From Candidatus Latescibacterota bacterium (GTDB taxonomy: Bacteria; Latescibacterota; UBA2968; UBA8231), in assembly GCA_022819745.1 (NCBI GenBank), contig JAJEGS010000039.1, positions 496,001 to 560,000 of the forward strand: DNA of 64,000 nt, in the 5' to 3' direction. This document shows positions 40,961-49,855 of the stretch, one piece after another; within the stretch, counting starts at the first letter, position 1; the number at the start of each line of letters is the position of its first letter. A program made the translations under genes and the position numbers. The notes under the pieces were generated by a model. It saw only the letters and a program-made list of their open reading frames with translations, was not told the DNA's origin and did no database searches.

Positions 40961-40992
40961 GGTGCGGTCTATGCGGCCGAAACCGGCTTCAA
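40961..40992 (+). pseudogene. 32-base remnant of a Uma2 gene
   Basis: GGTGCGGTCTATGCGGCCGA and the next 12 bases match 63357-63388 of the intact Uma2 gene at 29 of 32 positions, encoding GAVYAAETGF in both. The three differences are all at silent third positions. No other part of the gene remains. It follows Rpn copy 1 just as Uma2 follows Rpn copy 3. Confidence 0.6.
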
Positions 40993-41084
40993 TTGTGCTG
41001 CATAGTTGGCAATTATATATTTTCTACTATCCATTAGCTTGCAAAGGTTGCAAGTTCGCTCAAACCACCACAAGGAGAGCAAGA

Positions 41085-42011
41085 ATGAGGTTACTGATCG
41101 CCTGCGGCTTTGGCCTAGCCTTAATAGGAGCTGCAAACGCCCAGTTCAACGACCCACCGGCCCTTGAAAATCGCAACGGCCGGCTCGGCTTTGAGTTCTA
41201 CATGCTCGAAGTCCCCGATCCCAGTTCCATGACCGCCGATGGCGACGCCAGCGACTGGGGCTGGTTCGATCCCGAGTACACCCTCACCATGGATGAGTGG
41301 CGCGACGAAGCGGATCGTCCCCTGCCCGAGCGCGACGACTACAACGTCACCACCCTCATGGGCTGGAAGGGCGGCGATGTCAATCGCTGGTACGTACACA
41401 TGGAAATTGTCGACGACATCCTCTGCCACTGGGGCACCAACGTCGAGCAATGGCACGCCGACATGATCGAGTTTGCCCTTGATCCAACGGATCACGGCCG
41501 CGAATTCGGCACCGGTTGGGTCATGGAATACATCGCCCGCCCGGGCGACATGGTGCCGCCGCAGAACGTGCGCTATCGCTGGACCGGCCCAGAAGGGTGG
41601 CTGGAGAACAACGAAGTCATCGAGTTCGCCGTCCGCGTCGATCCGCCCGAAGCCTGGGCCGCTGAAGTATGGGACGCCGGTGGGACCACGTATTACGAGT
41701 GGAACTACGAAGTCAAGCGGTTCATGGAAGACGGCGGGCCCTCGGCCAGCGAGACCTTCCAGTTGGATGCCGTCGCCGGGGAAGACGGCGCGGGCCTAGC
41801 CTTCAACCTGTGGGCTGAAGACAGCGAGCCAACAGGAGACGACGGTGACCGCGCCTCTTCAGTGGTCAACGACATGACCACGCGCGGCCCCGAAGGCTCG
41901 GCGCGGCAGTACTACGCTCACGCCCTGCTGCTGCGCATGGGCGAGTACGCCGCTGCAACGTCCGTGGAAGAGTCAACTTGGGCGCAGATCAAGGACTCCT
42001 TCCGCCGCTAA
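41085..42011 (+). CDS. Secreted protein with CBM9/DOMON-like carbohydrate-binding domain
   Basis: ATG 41085 with AAGGAG 7 bases upstream gives 308 residues and a signal MRLLIACGFGLALIGAANA. The mature part has SSMTADGDASDWGWFDPEY, NRWYVHMEIVDDILCHWG and a NEVIEFAVRVDPPEAW strand, the pattern of CBM9-like/DOMON beta-sandwiches found in secreted polysaccharide-binding proteins. It ends TSVEESTWAQIKDSFRR, a short tail that I associate with secreted proteins of this type of bacterium, without a FlgD domain. Ligand unknown. A strong hairpin follows the stop. Confidence 0.65.
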   Translation: MRLLIACGFGLALIGAANAQFNDPPALENRNGRLGFEFYMLEVPDPSSMTADGDASDWGWFDPEYTLTMDEWRDEADRPLPERDDYNVTTLMGWKGGDVNRWYVHMEIVDDILCHWGTNVEQWHADMIEFALDPTDHGREFGTGWVMEYIARPGDMVPPQNVRYRWTGPEGWLENNEVIEFAVRVDPPEAWAAEVWDAGGTTYYEWNYEVKRFMEDGGPSASETFQLDAVAGEDGAGLAFNLWAEDSEPTGDDGDRASSVVNDMTTRGPEGSARQYYAHALLLRMGEYAAATSVEESTWAQIKDSFRR

Positions 42012-42023
42012 ACTAAACCCCTC

Positions 42024-42063
42024 GGAACGACTCCACGGCAAAAAACTGTCGTGGAGCCGTTCC
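42024..42063 (+). terminator. Long hairpin after the CBM9-like gene
   Basis: GGAACGACTCCACGGCA (42024-42040) pairs with TGTCGTGGAGCCGTTCC (42047-42063) with two imperfect pairs and a 6-base loop. The sequence after it is not T-rich, so it could be a weak terminator or an mRNA-stabilising end. Confidence 0.5.
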
Positions 42064-42177
42064 ACTTCACATCGAGAATTTCCTTTAGGGCGGGTGCGCG
42101 TTATCAGGTGCCCGCCCACTTTTGCATCTTTACCAGCGTCGCCAAGAGCTAAACTGTCTAGATATAGAGAACGTACA

Positions 42178-42897
42178 ATGCGCGGATGCTTATGGATCGC
42201 GGTGCTCATCTTCCTCGTCAGCGGTTGTGGGCGCTATTTCCCTCAACCCCTGCAGCCTACGCTCCAACAGGCCGAGGGCATGACCGTCAATGACGACGGT
42301 TCCGTCACTTACGCGCTTGAGCGGCTGGCCATCACCCTAAGGCCCATGACCGACGCCGAACTCAACCGACAATTTCCCCAAGCCTCGACCGGCGGTGCTG
42401 CCGCAGTCAATCCCTATACCTTCGGCGATTGGGTCGCGCCCGGCGACGACTGGACGCCTTCCCGCTTTTTGGTGATGAAGCTCGGCGTCGCCAATTACCA
42501 GTTCCCCAAGGTCGTCATCGACCCTCTCAAAGCCACGATCAAAGCGGCCAACAATCAAATCTACCGCGCCTTGAGCTACGCCGAGCTGTATGAATACTAT
42601 CAAGCGTATTGGCAGGCCAACTCCGGCCAAGGCCGAATCGAATTCAGAGCGCGCACCGACATTCTCAAGCAAACCATGTTCACTGATGCCTTCATCTTCA
42701 GTGGCCGCGACGAAGAAGGGTACATCGTCTTTCCCCGTTTGGACGACGAAATACAGCGCATCCAAGTGGAAATCGCCGACATCGCCATCCGCTTCAATTT
42801 CGAGGACAAACCCGTGGAGACCATTGACCTCAGCGTTTCTTTCGAGCGCGAGGTACTCAAGGGGAACGCGCCCCACAGCGCAGTTCCATTGAACTAA
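42178..42897 (+). CDS. Hypothetical lipoprotein
   Basis: ATG 42178 gives 239 residues with a lipoprotein signal, MRGCLWIAVLIFLVSGC, where LVSGC is a good lipobox. The mature part has ALERLAITLRPMTDAELNRQ and a beta-rich second half with DAFIFSGRDEEGYIVFPRL and RIQVEIADIAIRFNFED. I recognise no named family. It may be an outer-membrane-anchored component. It immediately precedes the three large surface proteins, separated by a palindromic repeat element, so a link to that cluster is possible. Confidence 0.6.
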   Translation: MRGCLWIAVLIFLVSGCGRYFPQPLQPTLQQAEGMTVNDDGSVTYALERLAITLRPMTDAELNRQFPQASTGGAAAVNPYTFGDWVAPGDDWTPSRFLVMKLGVANYQFPKVVIDPLKATIKAANNQIYRALSYAELYEYYQAYWQANSGQGRIEFRARTDILKQTMFTDAFIFSGRDEEGYIVFPRLDDEIQRIQVEIADIAIRFNFEDKPVETIDLSVSFEREVLKGNAPHSAVPLN

Positions 42898-42916
42898 TTG
42901 ATTTACGCAAAGGTCG

Positions 42917-43020
42917 TTAGGTATGGGATGCTTCGCTTCGCTCAGCATGACAATGAAGAAACGCACCCGCTGCTGTCATGCTGAGCAGAGCGAAGCGGAG
43001 TCGAAGCATCTAATACCTAG
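42917..43020. repeat. ~100-base palindromic repeat element (GATGCTTCG / CGAAGCATC)
   Basis: The left arm (TTAGGTAT, GATGCTTCG, CTTCGCTCAGCATGACA; 42917-42952) mirrors the right arm (TGTCATGCTGAGC, GCGAAGC, CGAAGCATC, ATACCTAG; 42974-43020). The layout is that of a small non-autonomous palindromic element. It lies in the gap before a surface-protein gene whose GTG start is 11 bases downstream, and an open frame runs through it without looking like protein. Confidence 0.7.
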
Positions 43021-43030
43021 GTGCCCGTGC

Positions 43031-45031
43031 GTGACTTCTCTTCCACTTGGCCGTGTCGCCGCCGTCTGCATGATGATAGGGCTGGGAGCGCGGCTGGGGC
43101 TAGCCGAAGTGGAAACATACCACATCGGCCGCGGCGGCTTGTCGTGGGCTTCTCAAGCGGACATCCAAAACGGAACCGTTGGGGTAGAAGGCGCACTACA
43201 ACCTTTGGAACTGCGCAGCGGCCAGAACCTAATGGAGTTGCTGCGAGCCGCAGGCCAGACTTGGCTCAACGGCAGCCCCAGCGACTTCACCAAGCCAGGC
43301 CAACCGCGCACGTGGTCCAACGACGGCCCCTTCAATCAGGTAAACGGCCCCCTGCAGCTTGTTGATGGCGACCCTTCCAGTTCATCAGAAGGCGCATTCA
43401 GAACGGCGCGCAACCAAGCGGGGGCCACGTTTTTCTGGGATCTCGGCGCTCCTTTCCCCATAGAACGCGTGCGGTTTACGCCAGCACCCGGCGAGCTAGA
43501 TTGGTTCATCAAGGCATTTGAACTGCGGGTGAGCGACGGCGAGCAGTTCGACGAGGTCAGGCGACCCGTCTATCACCTGCTGAGCCGCGTCGAGGACAAC
43601 AAGGACCCAGTGGTCGAGCTTTCCTTCAACGGAGTGCAGGGGCGCTTTCTCCAGCTCAAGGTACTCTCGCGCAATCCCTTCAACCTCGCGGAATTCGAGG
43701 TGTACGGCGAGGGATTCGTGCCCGTGTCCAGCTATGTCTCGCAGCTCCATTCCTTTGGGCGGCCCGTGAATTTCGGGCGGCTCGTGGTGCGGGCCGAGCG
43801 GCTGAGCCGTGCCGCAACAGGCGACACCGCAACCGTGCGCTTGCAGCTACGCAGCGGCATGGACGACACCCCCATAGCCTACTTTCGCCGCGACCGCGAC
43901 ACGGGCGTCCGCGAAGAAGTGTCTCTGTCCGAGTACAACAATCTGCCCAGACGCGCCCTGTACCGCCGCGATCCAACCACCGGAGCCGTGCTAGGAGAAG
44001 TAACTCGGACCGAGTATCTCTCGCTGCCGTTGGCCGAGGTCGGGCCAGCGCGCGACTTTGTGCAGGCCGACATCCGCGAAGACGTGGAGAACTGGAGTTC
44101 TTGGACCCCACCACTGCAACTCGATTCGTCGGCGACGGTAATTATGCCGTTGGATCTGCCAAGCCCGCGCGAATTCTTGCAGTTCCGCATCTTTTTCAAC
44201 GGACATGCCGCGAGCACCATGCGCCTCGATAGCTTGGTGGTAGAATTTTCTCCCGGACTGGTCAGCACGGCTGTCGGCGAGGTCGCGCTGGCCTCCGACC
44301 CCAATCCCGTCGGCGGCGTCTTGGCCGTTCCGAGCGGGGTCGATACTTCCTTTGTCTGCGACATCCTCACCCAATTCGACGAAGACGATCTAGCGGGCTT
44401 TCGCGGCCTCAAGCTCACCGCCTTCCCGCCACCCGTCTTTGAACGGCTGCAAATGGGAGATCCCCTCGTCGAGGTCTCGGACGTCGAGGTCGAGCCTATT
44501 GCCGAAGGCTTCCACGTCTTTTTTCCCCCAGTGACGCGCCAAAATAACCAACCCATGCGACTGACCTTTAGGCTACGGCTGCTGGAGTACCATACGCCGC
44601 TGAACGCCTTCTTGCTCGGCGATGGCAATGTGCCGCCGCATCCGATTGTGGCCGGCAATGCCAGTGCCGAGGTGGGTACGGGGTCCATCCATATTTTCGC
44701 CACAAGCGCCACGCCCTTGGTCGAAGCCCTCTTCTCGACTTCCGTGCTCACGCCCAACGGCGATGGGGTCAACGACGAGGTCGAAGTCGCCGCGGTGCTG
44801 ACGCAATTTGCCGACGAGGTGCCGCTAGCCATCGAAATTTTTGATCTTTCCGGCCATCGAGTGCGAGAGCTAATTGCCGCGCCTCGGGCTGCGGGGGTCT
44901 ATCGCGAAACGTGGGACGGACGAAATGGGAGCGGCACCAGGGTCGTGCCCGGTCTATACCTATGTCGGATCGGGGTGCGCTCGGACATCGCCTCGACCAC
45001 CGCGACCCAACTCATAGGAGTGGCGTATTGA
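43031..45031 (+). CDS. Large secreted protein with discoidin-like domain and FlgD-type C-terminus (surface cluster protein 1)
   Basis: I choose GTG 43031, giving ~666 residues with signal MTSLPLGRVAAVCMMIGLGARLGLA; ATG 43070 would cut it short. An F5/8C-like region (about 80-240) includes ATFFWDLGAPFPIERVRF and RFLQLKVLSRNPFNLAEFEVYGEG. A middle domain follows with VRLQLRSGMDDTPIAYF and ENWSSWTPPLQLDSS. The C-terminus carries VLTPNGDGVNDEVEV and WDGRNGSG, a FlgD-type sorting domain of the TPNGDG class. The next two genes encode paralogues. The stop overlaps the start of the next gene (TTGA). Confidence 0.75.
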   Translation: MTSLPLGRVAAVCMMIGLGARLGLAEVETYHIGRGGLSWASQADIQNGTVGVEGALQPLELRSGQNLMELLRAAGQTWLNGSPSDFTKPGQPRTWSNDGPFNQVNGPLQLVDGDPSSSSEGAFRTARNQAGATFFWDLGAPFPIERVRFTPAPGELDWFIKAFELRVSDGEQFDEVRRPVYHLLSRVEDNKDPVVELSFNGVQGRFLQLKVLSRNPFNLAEFEVYGEGFVPVSSYVSQLHSFGRPVNFGRLVVRAERLSRAATGDTATVRLQLRSGMDDTPIAYFRRDRDTGVREEVSLSEYNNLPRRALYRRDPTTGAVLGEVTRTEYLSLPLAEVGPARDFVQADIREDVENWSSWTPPLQLDSSATVIMPLDLPSPREFLQFRIFFNGHAASTMRLDSLVVEFSPGLVSTAVGEVALASDPNPVGGVLAVPSGVDTSFVCDILTQFDEDDLAGFRGLKLTAFPPPVFERLQMGDPLVEVSDVEVEPIAEGFHVFFPPVTRQNNQPMRLTFRLRLLEYHTPLNAFLLGDGNVPPHPIVAGNASAEVGTGSIHIFATSATPLVEALFSTSVLTPNGDGVNDEVEVAAVLTQFADEVPLAIEIFDLSGHRVRELIAAPRAAGVYRETWDGRNGSGTRVVPGLYLCRIGVRSDIASTTATQLIGVAY

Positions 45032-47043
45032 CCGCTTTCTTGCTAGTGCCGCTGTTGCTCGCTGGAACGGCTTGGGGTCAGGCGTCGTCATGGGTCGTCG
45101 GCTCAAGTGGTGACCCTTGGGCCGATGTGGCCGAGCGCTGGATCGCCCTCGATGACTCTGTGCGTCTCGGAGCCGTCCAGCCTCGCTCCGTGCCCCCGGG
45201 ACACAACGTGCTGCGCGGGTTGGTGCGCGCAACAGGTGTTGCCGCTCAGGTCAACATCTTTGACTACTCCTGGGCCTTTGCTAAAGACCCGGATCGGATG
45301 GAGATCAACAACCAACTCGTGGGCTGGAATCCGCGCATGTGGGGAGGCAACGCAGCGGTGATGCGCGGCCTCATAGATGGCGACGAACTGACCGCCTCTT
45401 TCGTCCATCCACCGCGCATCGACGGACGGCCTAATGCTGCGGTGTTCTATACGTTCGATTTGGGAGTGCCCATCGCCCTCGACAGCCTCGTCTTCTTTCC
45501 ACCCCAAAGCGGCTTTACCGACGACAACAGACGCCAGCGCAACGTCTTCCCCGTGGGCTACGAAGTAACGCGCACCAACACGCCCGCAGACTGGCTCATT
45601 TTCGAGGAAGAGGAGGTCGCGCTCGGGTCGCCCGGCTACCACCCGCTCGACGAGCTAGTCGGCAGCACCTTTTCCAACAACCAGAGCATTGTGTCGCTGC
45701 GGCCGCCCCTGCGCTTTACGCGCTTTTTGCGCTTCAAGTTCGGCGGCGTCACGTCGCTGGGCCTCCTCGCTGAGATACAGGCCTTTGGCCGCGGCTATCC
45801 CCAAGTAGCGCGCTACTTGTCGCAAGTCAAGTCCTTTGGCGAGCCAGTGAGCCTCGGCCGGATTACTTGGCACTTCACTCGCTATCGGCAGACGAGTTCC
45901 GGCCGCATCGTCGAAGACCCAGCGGCCCCAGTGCAGCTCATCATCCAGACGCGCTCCGGCACGGACGACGATCCAATAGATCACTTTATTTTTGACGAAC
46001 TCAGCCGCCTCCTCAAAGTGGACCGCCCGACCTACGAAGACGCGCCGGCGGTCGTGCACGCCGCCTACCAAAGCGCGCCTGGGTTCCAAGCGCGTCGAGG
46101 GGAGGATATTGAGAATTGGACGCCTTGGTCCATTGCCTATGTAGAGTCGGGCGACGAGGTGCGCTCGGCCGATGGTGGGGCGTTCTTCCAGTTTCGCTTC
46201 GAGATCGCCACGGAGCACCCCTTTGCCTTTGGCGTGCTAGATAGCGTGGCCTTTGAGGTGTCGCCTCTGTTGGCCGACAGCGTGCTGGCCGAGGTCTCGC
46301 TCGCCGGGCCACTACCCGACCCCAAGGTACCGCTGGGCGTGGATACTACGTTTGTCTATGACATTCGCACAGTTTTCGCCACCAGCGGCCGCGTGGGGTT
46401 TGACGCAATCGAATTAGACGTGCCTCCGGGCGCGCGTTTTCTCGGCTTAGAGATTGACGAAGTGCCCGCGCAGGAAGGCGCGGATTTTTCCTTCGTCGCC
46501 ACGCCTAATAAATTCAGCTTCACTTTTCCGCGAGTTTTTGTCGAGGACACGTCGTTCCGCGTGCGCTACCGCAGTGCGATCTACCAAGCATCGCTCTTTT
46601 TAGAGGGGCAATTGATCAACCGAGACCCACAGGCCACCCTCCTGCCCCAGTCAATTGAAGCGGGTGATGCACGCGCGGACGTCGCCAGTAACAGCATCCA
46701 AGTAGTAGCCAGCGAGGAAGAGCTGAGTGTCTTGGGCGCGCTGCGGCTGTCTTCACCAGTCGTAACGCCCAACGGCGACGGAGCCAACGACATCGTCGTT
46801 GCGGCCTTTGATTTATTTGGCGTCAACGGAGCACCAACCACCATGGAAGTGCGCGATCTCGCCGGACGCCGCGTCGCCACTCTGCTCAGCACCACGGGCC
46901 AAGCTGGCTCTCACGCGCCGACTTGGGACGGCAGGGACGCAGATGGAAAGTTGGTGCCTCCCGGCCTCTACTTGGTGCAGATAGAGGTCGAGATCGATTT
47001 GGGCGTGGAGACGCAGACGTACGCGGTCGCCGTCGCCTATTGA
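45028..47043 (+). CDS. Large secreted protein with discoidin-like domain and FlgD-type C-terminus (surface cluster protein 2)
   Basis: TTG 45028, within the previous stop codon, has TAGGAG 7 bases upstream and gives ~671 residues with signal MTAFLLVPLLLAGTAWGQA. It follows the domain plan of protein 1: an F5/8C-like region (AAVFYTFDLGVPIALDSLVFF, LRFKFGGVTSLGLLAEIQAFGRG), a middle domain with IIQTRSGTDDDPIDHF and ENWTPWSIAYV, a segment with VPLGVDTTFVYDIRTVF, and a tail with VTPNGDGANDIV and WDGRDADG. Sequence similarity to protein 1 is clear in the middle domain (VPSGVDTSFVCDI there). Confidence 0.75.
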   Translation: MTAFLLVPLLLAGTAWGQASSWVVGSSGDPWADVAERWIALDDSVRLGAVQPRSVPPGHNVLRGLVRATGVAAQVNIFDYSWAFAKDPDRMEINNQLVGWNPRMWGGNAAVMRGLIDGDELTASFVHPPRIDGRPNAAVFYTFDLGVPIALDSLVFFPPQSGFTDDNRRQRNVFPVGYEVTRTNTPADWLIFEEEEVALGSPGYHPLDELVGSTFSNNQSIVSLRPPLRFTRFLRFKFGGVTSLGLLAEIQAFGRGYPQVARYLSQVKSFGEPVSLGRITWHFTRYRQTSSGRIVEDPAAPVQLIIQTRSGTDDDPIDHFIFDELSRLLKVDRPTYEDAPAVVHAAYQSAPGFQARRGEDIENWTPWSIAYVESGDEVRSADGGAFFQFRFEIATEHPFAFGVLDSVAFEVSPLLADSVLAEVSLAGPLPDPKVPLGVDTTFVYDIRTVFATSGRVGFDAIELDVPPGARFLGLEIDEVPAQEGADFSFVATPNKFSFTFPRVFVEDTSFRVRYRSAIYQASLFLEGQLINRDPQATLLPQSIEAGDARADVASNSIQVVASEEELSVLGALRLSSPVVTPNGDGANDIVVAAFDLFGVNGAPTTMEVRDLAGRRVATLLSTTGQAGSHAPTWDGRDADGKLVPPGLYLVQIEVEIDLGVETQTYAVAVAY

Positions 47044-47069
47044 CTGGCGCACCCTGCGGAGAAAAGCCG

Positions 47070-49520
47070 ATGCTTAGACGCGATTTCATCCATATCAACC
47101 TCAAAAACGCGCCCTCCCGACAGCAGTGGAGTGCGATCGCAGCTAAAAAACTGCCTTTACTGCTTTTCTTCGTCTTTCACTCCGCCCTATACGCTCAGGA
47201 CATTGTTTTTGCAGGGACGGACTTTGCGGCGTGGAATCATCCGGCCGGGCTCGTCCAAATCGGCTCTGACGGAGTTGTTGTCAAGCGTTTTGGCACGACG
47301 TTTAACTCGGTCGCCAATGCCAACGAATTTTCATCCGTTACCATCGGCGACTACGGCCGCTTGCCAGTGCGCGCGCCCTCCAATCAGGCTCAGGCCGGAC
47401 TAGTGGCCGACCAAGACCACAACACCTATTGGCAGCCCGACTTAGACGATCCGCTCCAGAAGTGGTGGCTAGAGGTCGATTTGGAGCGCGCGGTCGTCGC
47501 CCGCAAGATCCGCGTAATCTTTCCCCAAACTGAGGACGCCCGTCCCTTTGAGTTCTTTTCGCTCCACATCAGCCCGGGCATCCAAGTCGCGGGCGCACCG
47601 GGTAAGCAAATCGCGTTTGAGCGCGTCGGTCGCCCGGTCAACAACAACACCAAGCAGGTTGTAGAGTTCGATCTCAGAACCGTCAACAAGCCCCCTCTCA
47701 GTGGAACGCCCAAGGGACAGTACTTGGCAAAGAGCGACAGCTTGGATTTTTCTATCCTCCGCTTTGTGCGCTTTGAAGCGGCCGGCCAAACCCCTGGCGC
47801 AGCTCTCGCCGAAATCGAGGTAGATGGCATTGGCTTCAACCTCTCGACCCGGGTGTTTACCGAAGTACGCGCGGAAAAGGGCGAGAAGTCATGGGGCGGC
47901 AGAACGTGGACCTCAAGAGCACGCGATTGCGACGGCTGCGGCAAGGCCAGCGGCGCGGAATTTCTCGTGGATGCGGACTTGGGCCGACGGCTGTGGAGCA
48001 TCCAAGCCTCTTCTGGGGATCGCGATTGGCGCGACGATGGCGTCTGGTCGGTGATCGACTTTGGCAACGTGTTCCGCATCGACCGGATCATCTTTGTGCC
48101 GCTCATCGGCGGCCGCAGCCCGTGGCTCTACGGCTACCAGCAGGGCGCGGTAGGCGGCTTTCCCATGTTCGATATCCTCACATCCGACGGCAGTCCGAGC
48201 AACACGGCCGACCCGACGGCCGAAGGACCGTTTGACTACGAGTTGCTGTCCGAAGTGCGCACCAGCTATCCCTTTAACGATTTCCAATTCCCCACGCGCG
48301 ACACGCGCCTCATCCTCTGGCGCGTGATCGGCTTCTACGGGCGCGACGCCAATGCCTTGCAGCTTTTTGCCTTTCACCGCGAAGGCTATCCCAAGCGCGT
48401 CGAGTTGGAGTCCTCCGACCTCGACTTGGGTGCGGCGCGCAGCATCCGGCGCATCGAGTGGGACGCCGACCTGCCGCCGGGTACGCGCTTAGAAGTGCAG
48501 ACCCAGACGGGCAACGGCTTTACCGAAGTTACGCGCTACTTTCTCGCCAATGGCAATGAAGTCACCAAGGAAGCCTATGAAGCGGCGCGCAAGCGCTACC
48601 GCGGCGACATTGTGCAAGAAAATGTGCGCGATGCAACTTGGAGCACTTGGAGCCAGCCGCATCGCTTTTCCGGGCAGAGCTTTCAGTCGCCTTCGCCGCG
48701 GCGCTACTTGCGCACGCGCATTCGCCTGTACAGCGACGACCTCAACGCGTCGCCGGTGCTGCGCTCGCTGCGGGTTGTGGCCAACGATCCAGTCATTGTT
48801 GCTGGCCTGAGCGGCTCGGTGTGGCCGCGCGAAGCCGGGCTCGATTCGCTGACTGAATTTCGCTATACCATCAAGCCGCAGGCGTTCAACAGCCGCGACC
48901 CCGGGTTCGACCAAGTGCTGATCGCACTGCCTCCGGGCAGCGCGGACGCCAAGTTGCTCGCAGCCTGGGTGGGAGGCCAGCAGGTAGAGGCGCACAGCTC
49001 GTTGCGCGGCGATTCGCTGTGGGTGCAGTTGCCGCCGCCAGTGGTAAAGCGCGACTCCGTCAACATAGCGTTTGCAACGCGAGTTTTCGCCAGCCCGACG
49101 GTCTTTGAAACCTTTGTCTTTAACTCCAGTCAAGAAGACAACGCACAGGGCGTCGTGCCAGCAGAATTGGGAGCCGATCAAGTGTTTGTGCCCGAGGTGG
49201 TACAGGGCGCATCCCTAATCCGCAACTTGCGTCACTCCGGACTGTTCACGCCCAATGGCGACGCAGTCAACGACCTATACGAGCTGAGTTTCACCGTCGT
49301 CAAGACCGACAAGCAGCCGTACGTGCGCGTCTTTTCCCTCGATGGCCGCCTAATCGCCGAATTGAAAAACGCCACTCCGCGCGGTGCCCGGGCGACGTAT
49401 GCTTGGGACGGCCAGCGCGACGGCCAGATCGTGCCGCCGGGCATCTACATAGTGCATGTCGAGTTGCAAACCGATCCTAAAGACGAGATCGTCCAGCAGT
49501 ACCTTCATATCGTATATTAG
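47070..49520 (+). CDS. Large secreted protein with discoidin-like domains and FlgD-type C-terminus (surface cluster protein 3)
   Basis: ATG 47070 with GCGGAGA 8 bases upstream gives ~816 residues; the signal lies at about 25-45 (KLPLLLFFVFHSALYAQ) after a charged 25-residue lead. Two F5/8C-like regions are visible (VADQDHNTYWQPDLDDP, KWWLEVDLERAVVARKIRV; then VWSVIDFGNVFRIDRIIFVP). The middle domain has RLEVQTQTGNGFTEV and RDATWSTWSQP. The tail has LFTPNGDAVNDLYEL and WDGQRDGQ. It is the third member of the tandem family, 26 bases after protein 2. These proteins may bind surface sugars or each other. Confidence 0.75.
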   Translation: MLRRDFIHINLKNAPSRQQWSAIAAKKLPLLLFFVFHSALYAQDIVFAGTDFAAWNHPAGLVQIGSDGVVVKRFGTTFNSVANANEFSSVTIGDYGRLPVRAPSNQAQAGLVADQDHNTYWQPDLDDPLQKWWLEVDLERAVVARKIRVIFPQTEDARPFEFFSLHISPGIQVAGAPGKQIAFERVGRPVNNNTKQVVEFDLRTVNKPPLSGTPKGQYLAKSDSLDFSILRFVRFEAAGQTPGAALAEIEVDGIGFNLSTRVFTEVRAEKGEKSWGGRTWTSRARDCDGCGKASGAEFLVDADLGRRLWSIQASSGDRDWRDDGVWSVIDFGNVFRIDRIIFVPLIGGRSPWLYGYQQGAVGGFPMFDILTSDGSPSNTADPTAEGPFDYELLSEVRTSYPFNDFQFPTRDTRLILWRVIGFYGRDANALQLFAFHREGYPKRVELESSDLDLGAARSIRRIEWDADLPPGTRLEVQTQTGNGFTEVTRYFLANGNEVTKEAYEAARKRYRGDIVQENVRDATWSTWSQPHRFSGQSFQSPSPRRYLRTRIRLYSDDLNASPVLRSLRVVANDPVIVAGLSGSVWPREAGLDSLTEFRYTIKPQAFNSRDPGFDQVLIALPPGSADAKLLAAWVGGQQVEAHSSLRGDSLWVQLPPPVVKRDSVNIAFATRVFASPTVFETFVFNSSQEDNAQGVVPAELGADQVFVPEVVQGASLIRNLRHSGLFTPNGDAVNDLYELSFTVVKTDKQPYVRVFSLDGRLIAELKNATPRGARATYAWDGQRDGQIVPPGIYIVHVELQTDPKDEIVQQYLHIVY

Positions 49521-49554
49521 CGATACATCGAAGGTAGCAAACGAATGGAAGAAC

Positions 49555-49833
49555 ATGAAGATCAACTACTTTGAAGATACGGACACCGCATTTATCGAGT
49601 TCACTTCTAAACGCGTCGCCGAAACCCGCGAGTTGTGCGAGGACATCTACATAGACCTCGACGAGCAAGGAAACCTCGTTGCCATGAAAATTGAGCACGC
49701 CAAGACGAGCGCCAACATCTTAGACTTCACCTTCGAGCGTCAAGAAAATCAACCGAGTGATAGTAGTCAGTGGCCAGTGGCCAGTGACCAGTCCCAACCC
49801 GCCCCCGGGAGCGGTGGGGAAACTAAACACTAA
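49555..49833 (+). CDS. DUF2283 family small protein with repeat-derived tail
   Basis: From ATG 49555 the 92-residue protein opens MKINYFEDTDTAFIEF and has IYIDLDEQGNLVAMKIEHA, the DUF2283 fold found beside DUF4258-type toxins. The normal domain ends near residue 62. The following residues (SQWPVASDQSQPAPG) are encoded by CAGTGGC heptamer repeats at 49768-49792 and look like read-through into non-coding repeat. No toxin partner is adjacent. It sits oddly between surface genes and its end overlaps the open frame of the next one. Confidence 0.7.
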   Translation: MKINYFEDTDTAFIEFTSKRVAETRELCEDIYIDLDEQGNLVAMKIEHAKTSANILDFTFERQENQPSDSSQWPVASDQSQPAPGSGGETKH

Positions 49834-49855
49834 ACAACCCTGTGGGAGAGAGGAC

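Noticed and set aside
46923..47069. N-terminal extension of surface protein 3 into the preceding gene
   Set aside because: Arg/Gly-rich shadow of the FlgD tail of protein 2; ATG 47070 with a ribosome site and a downstream signal is better.
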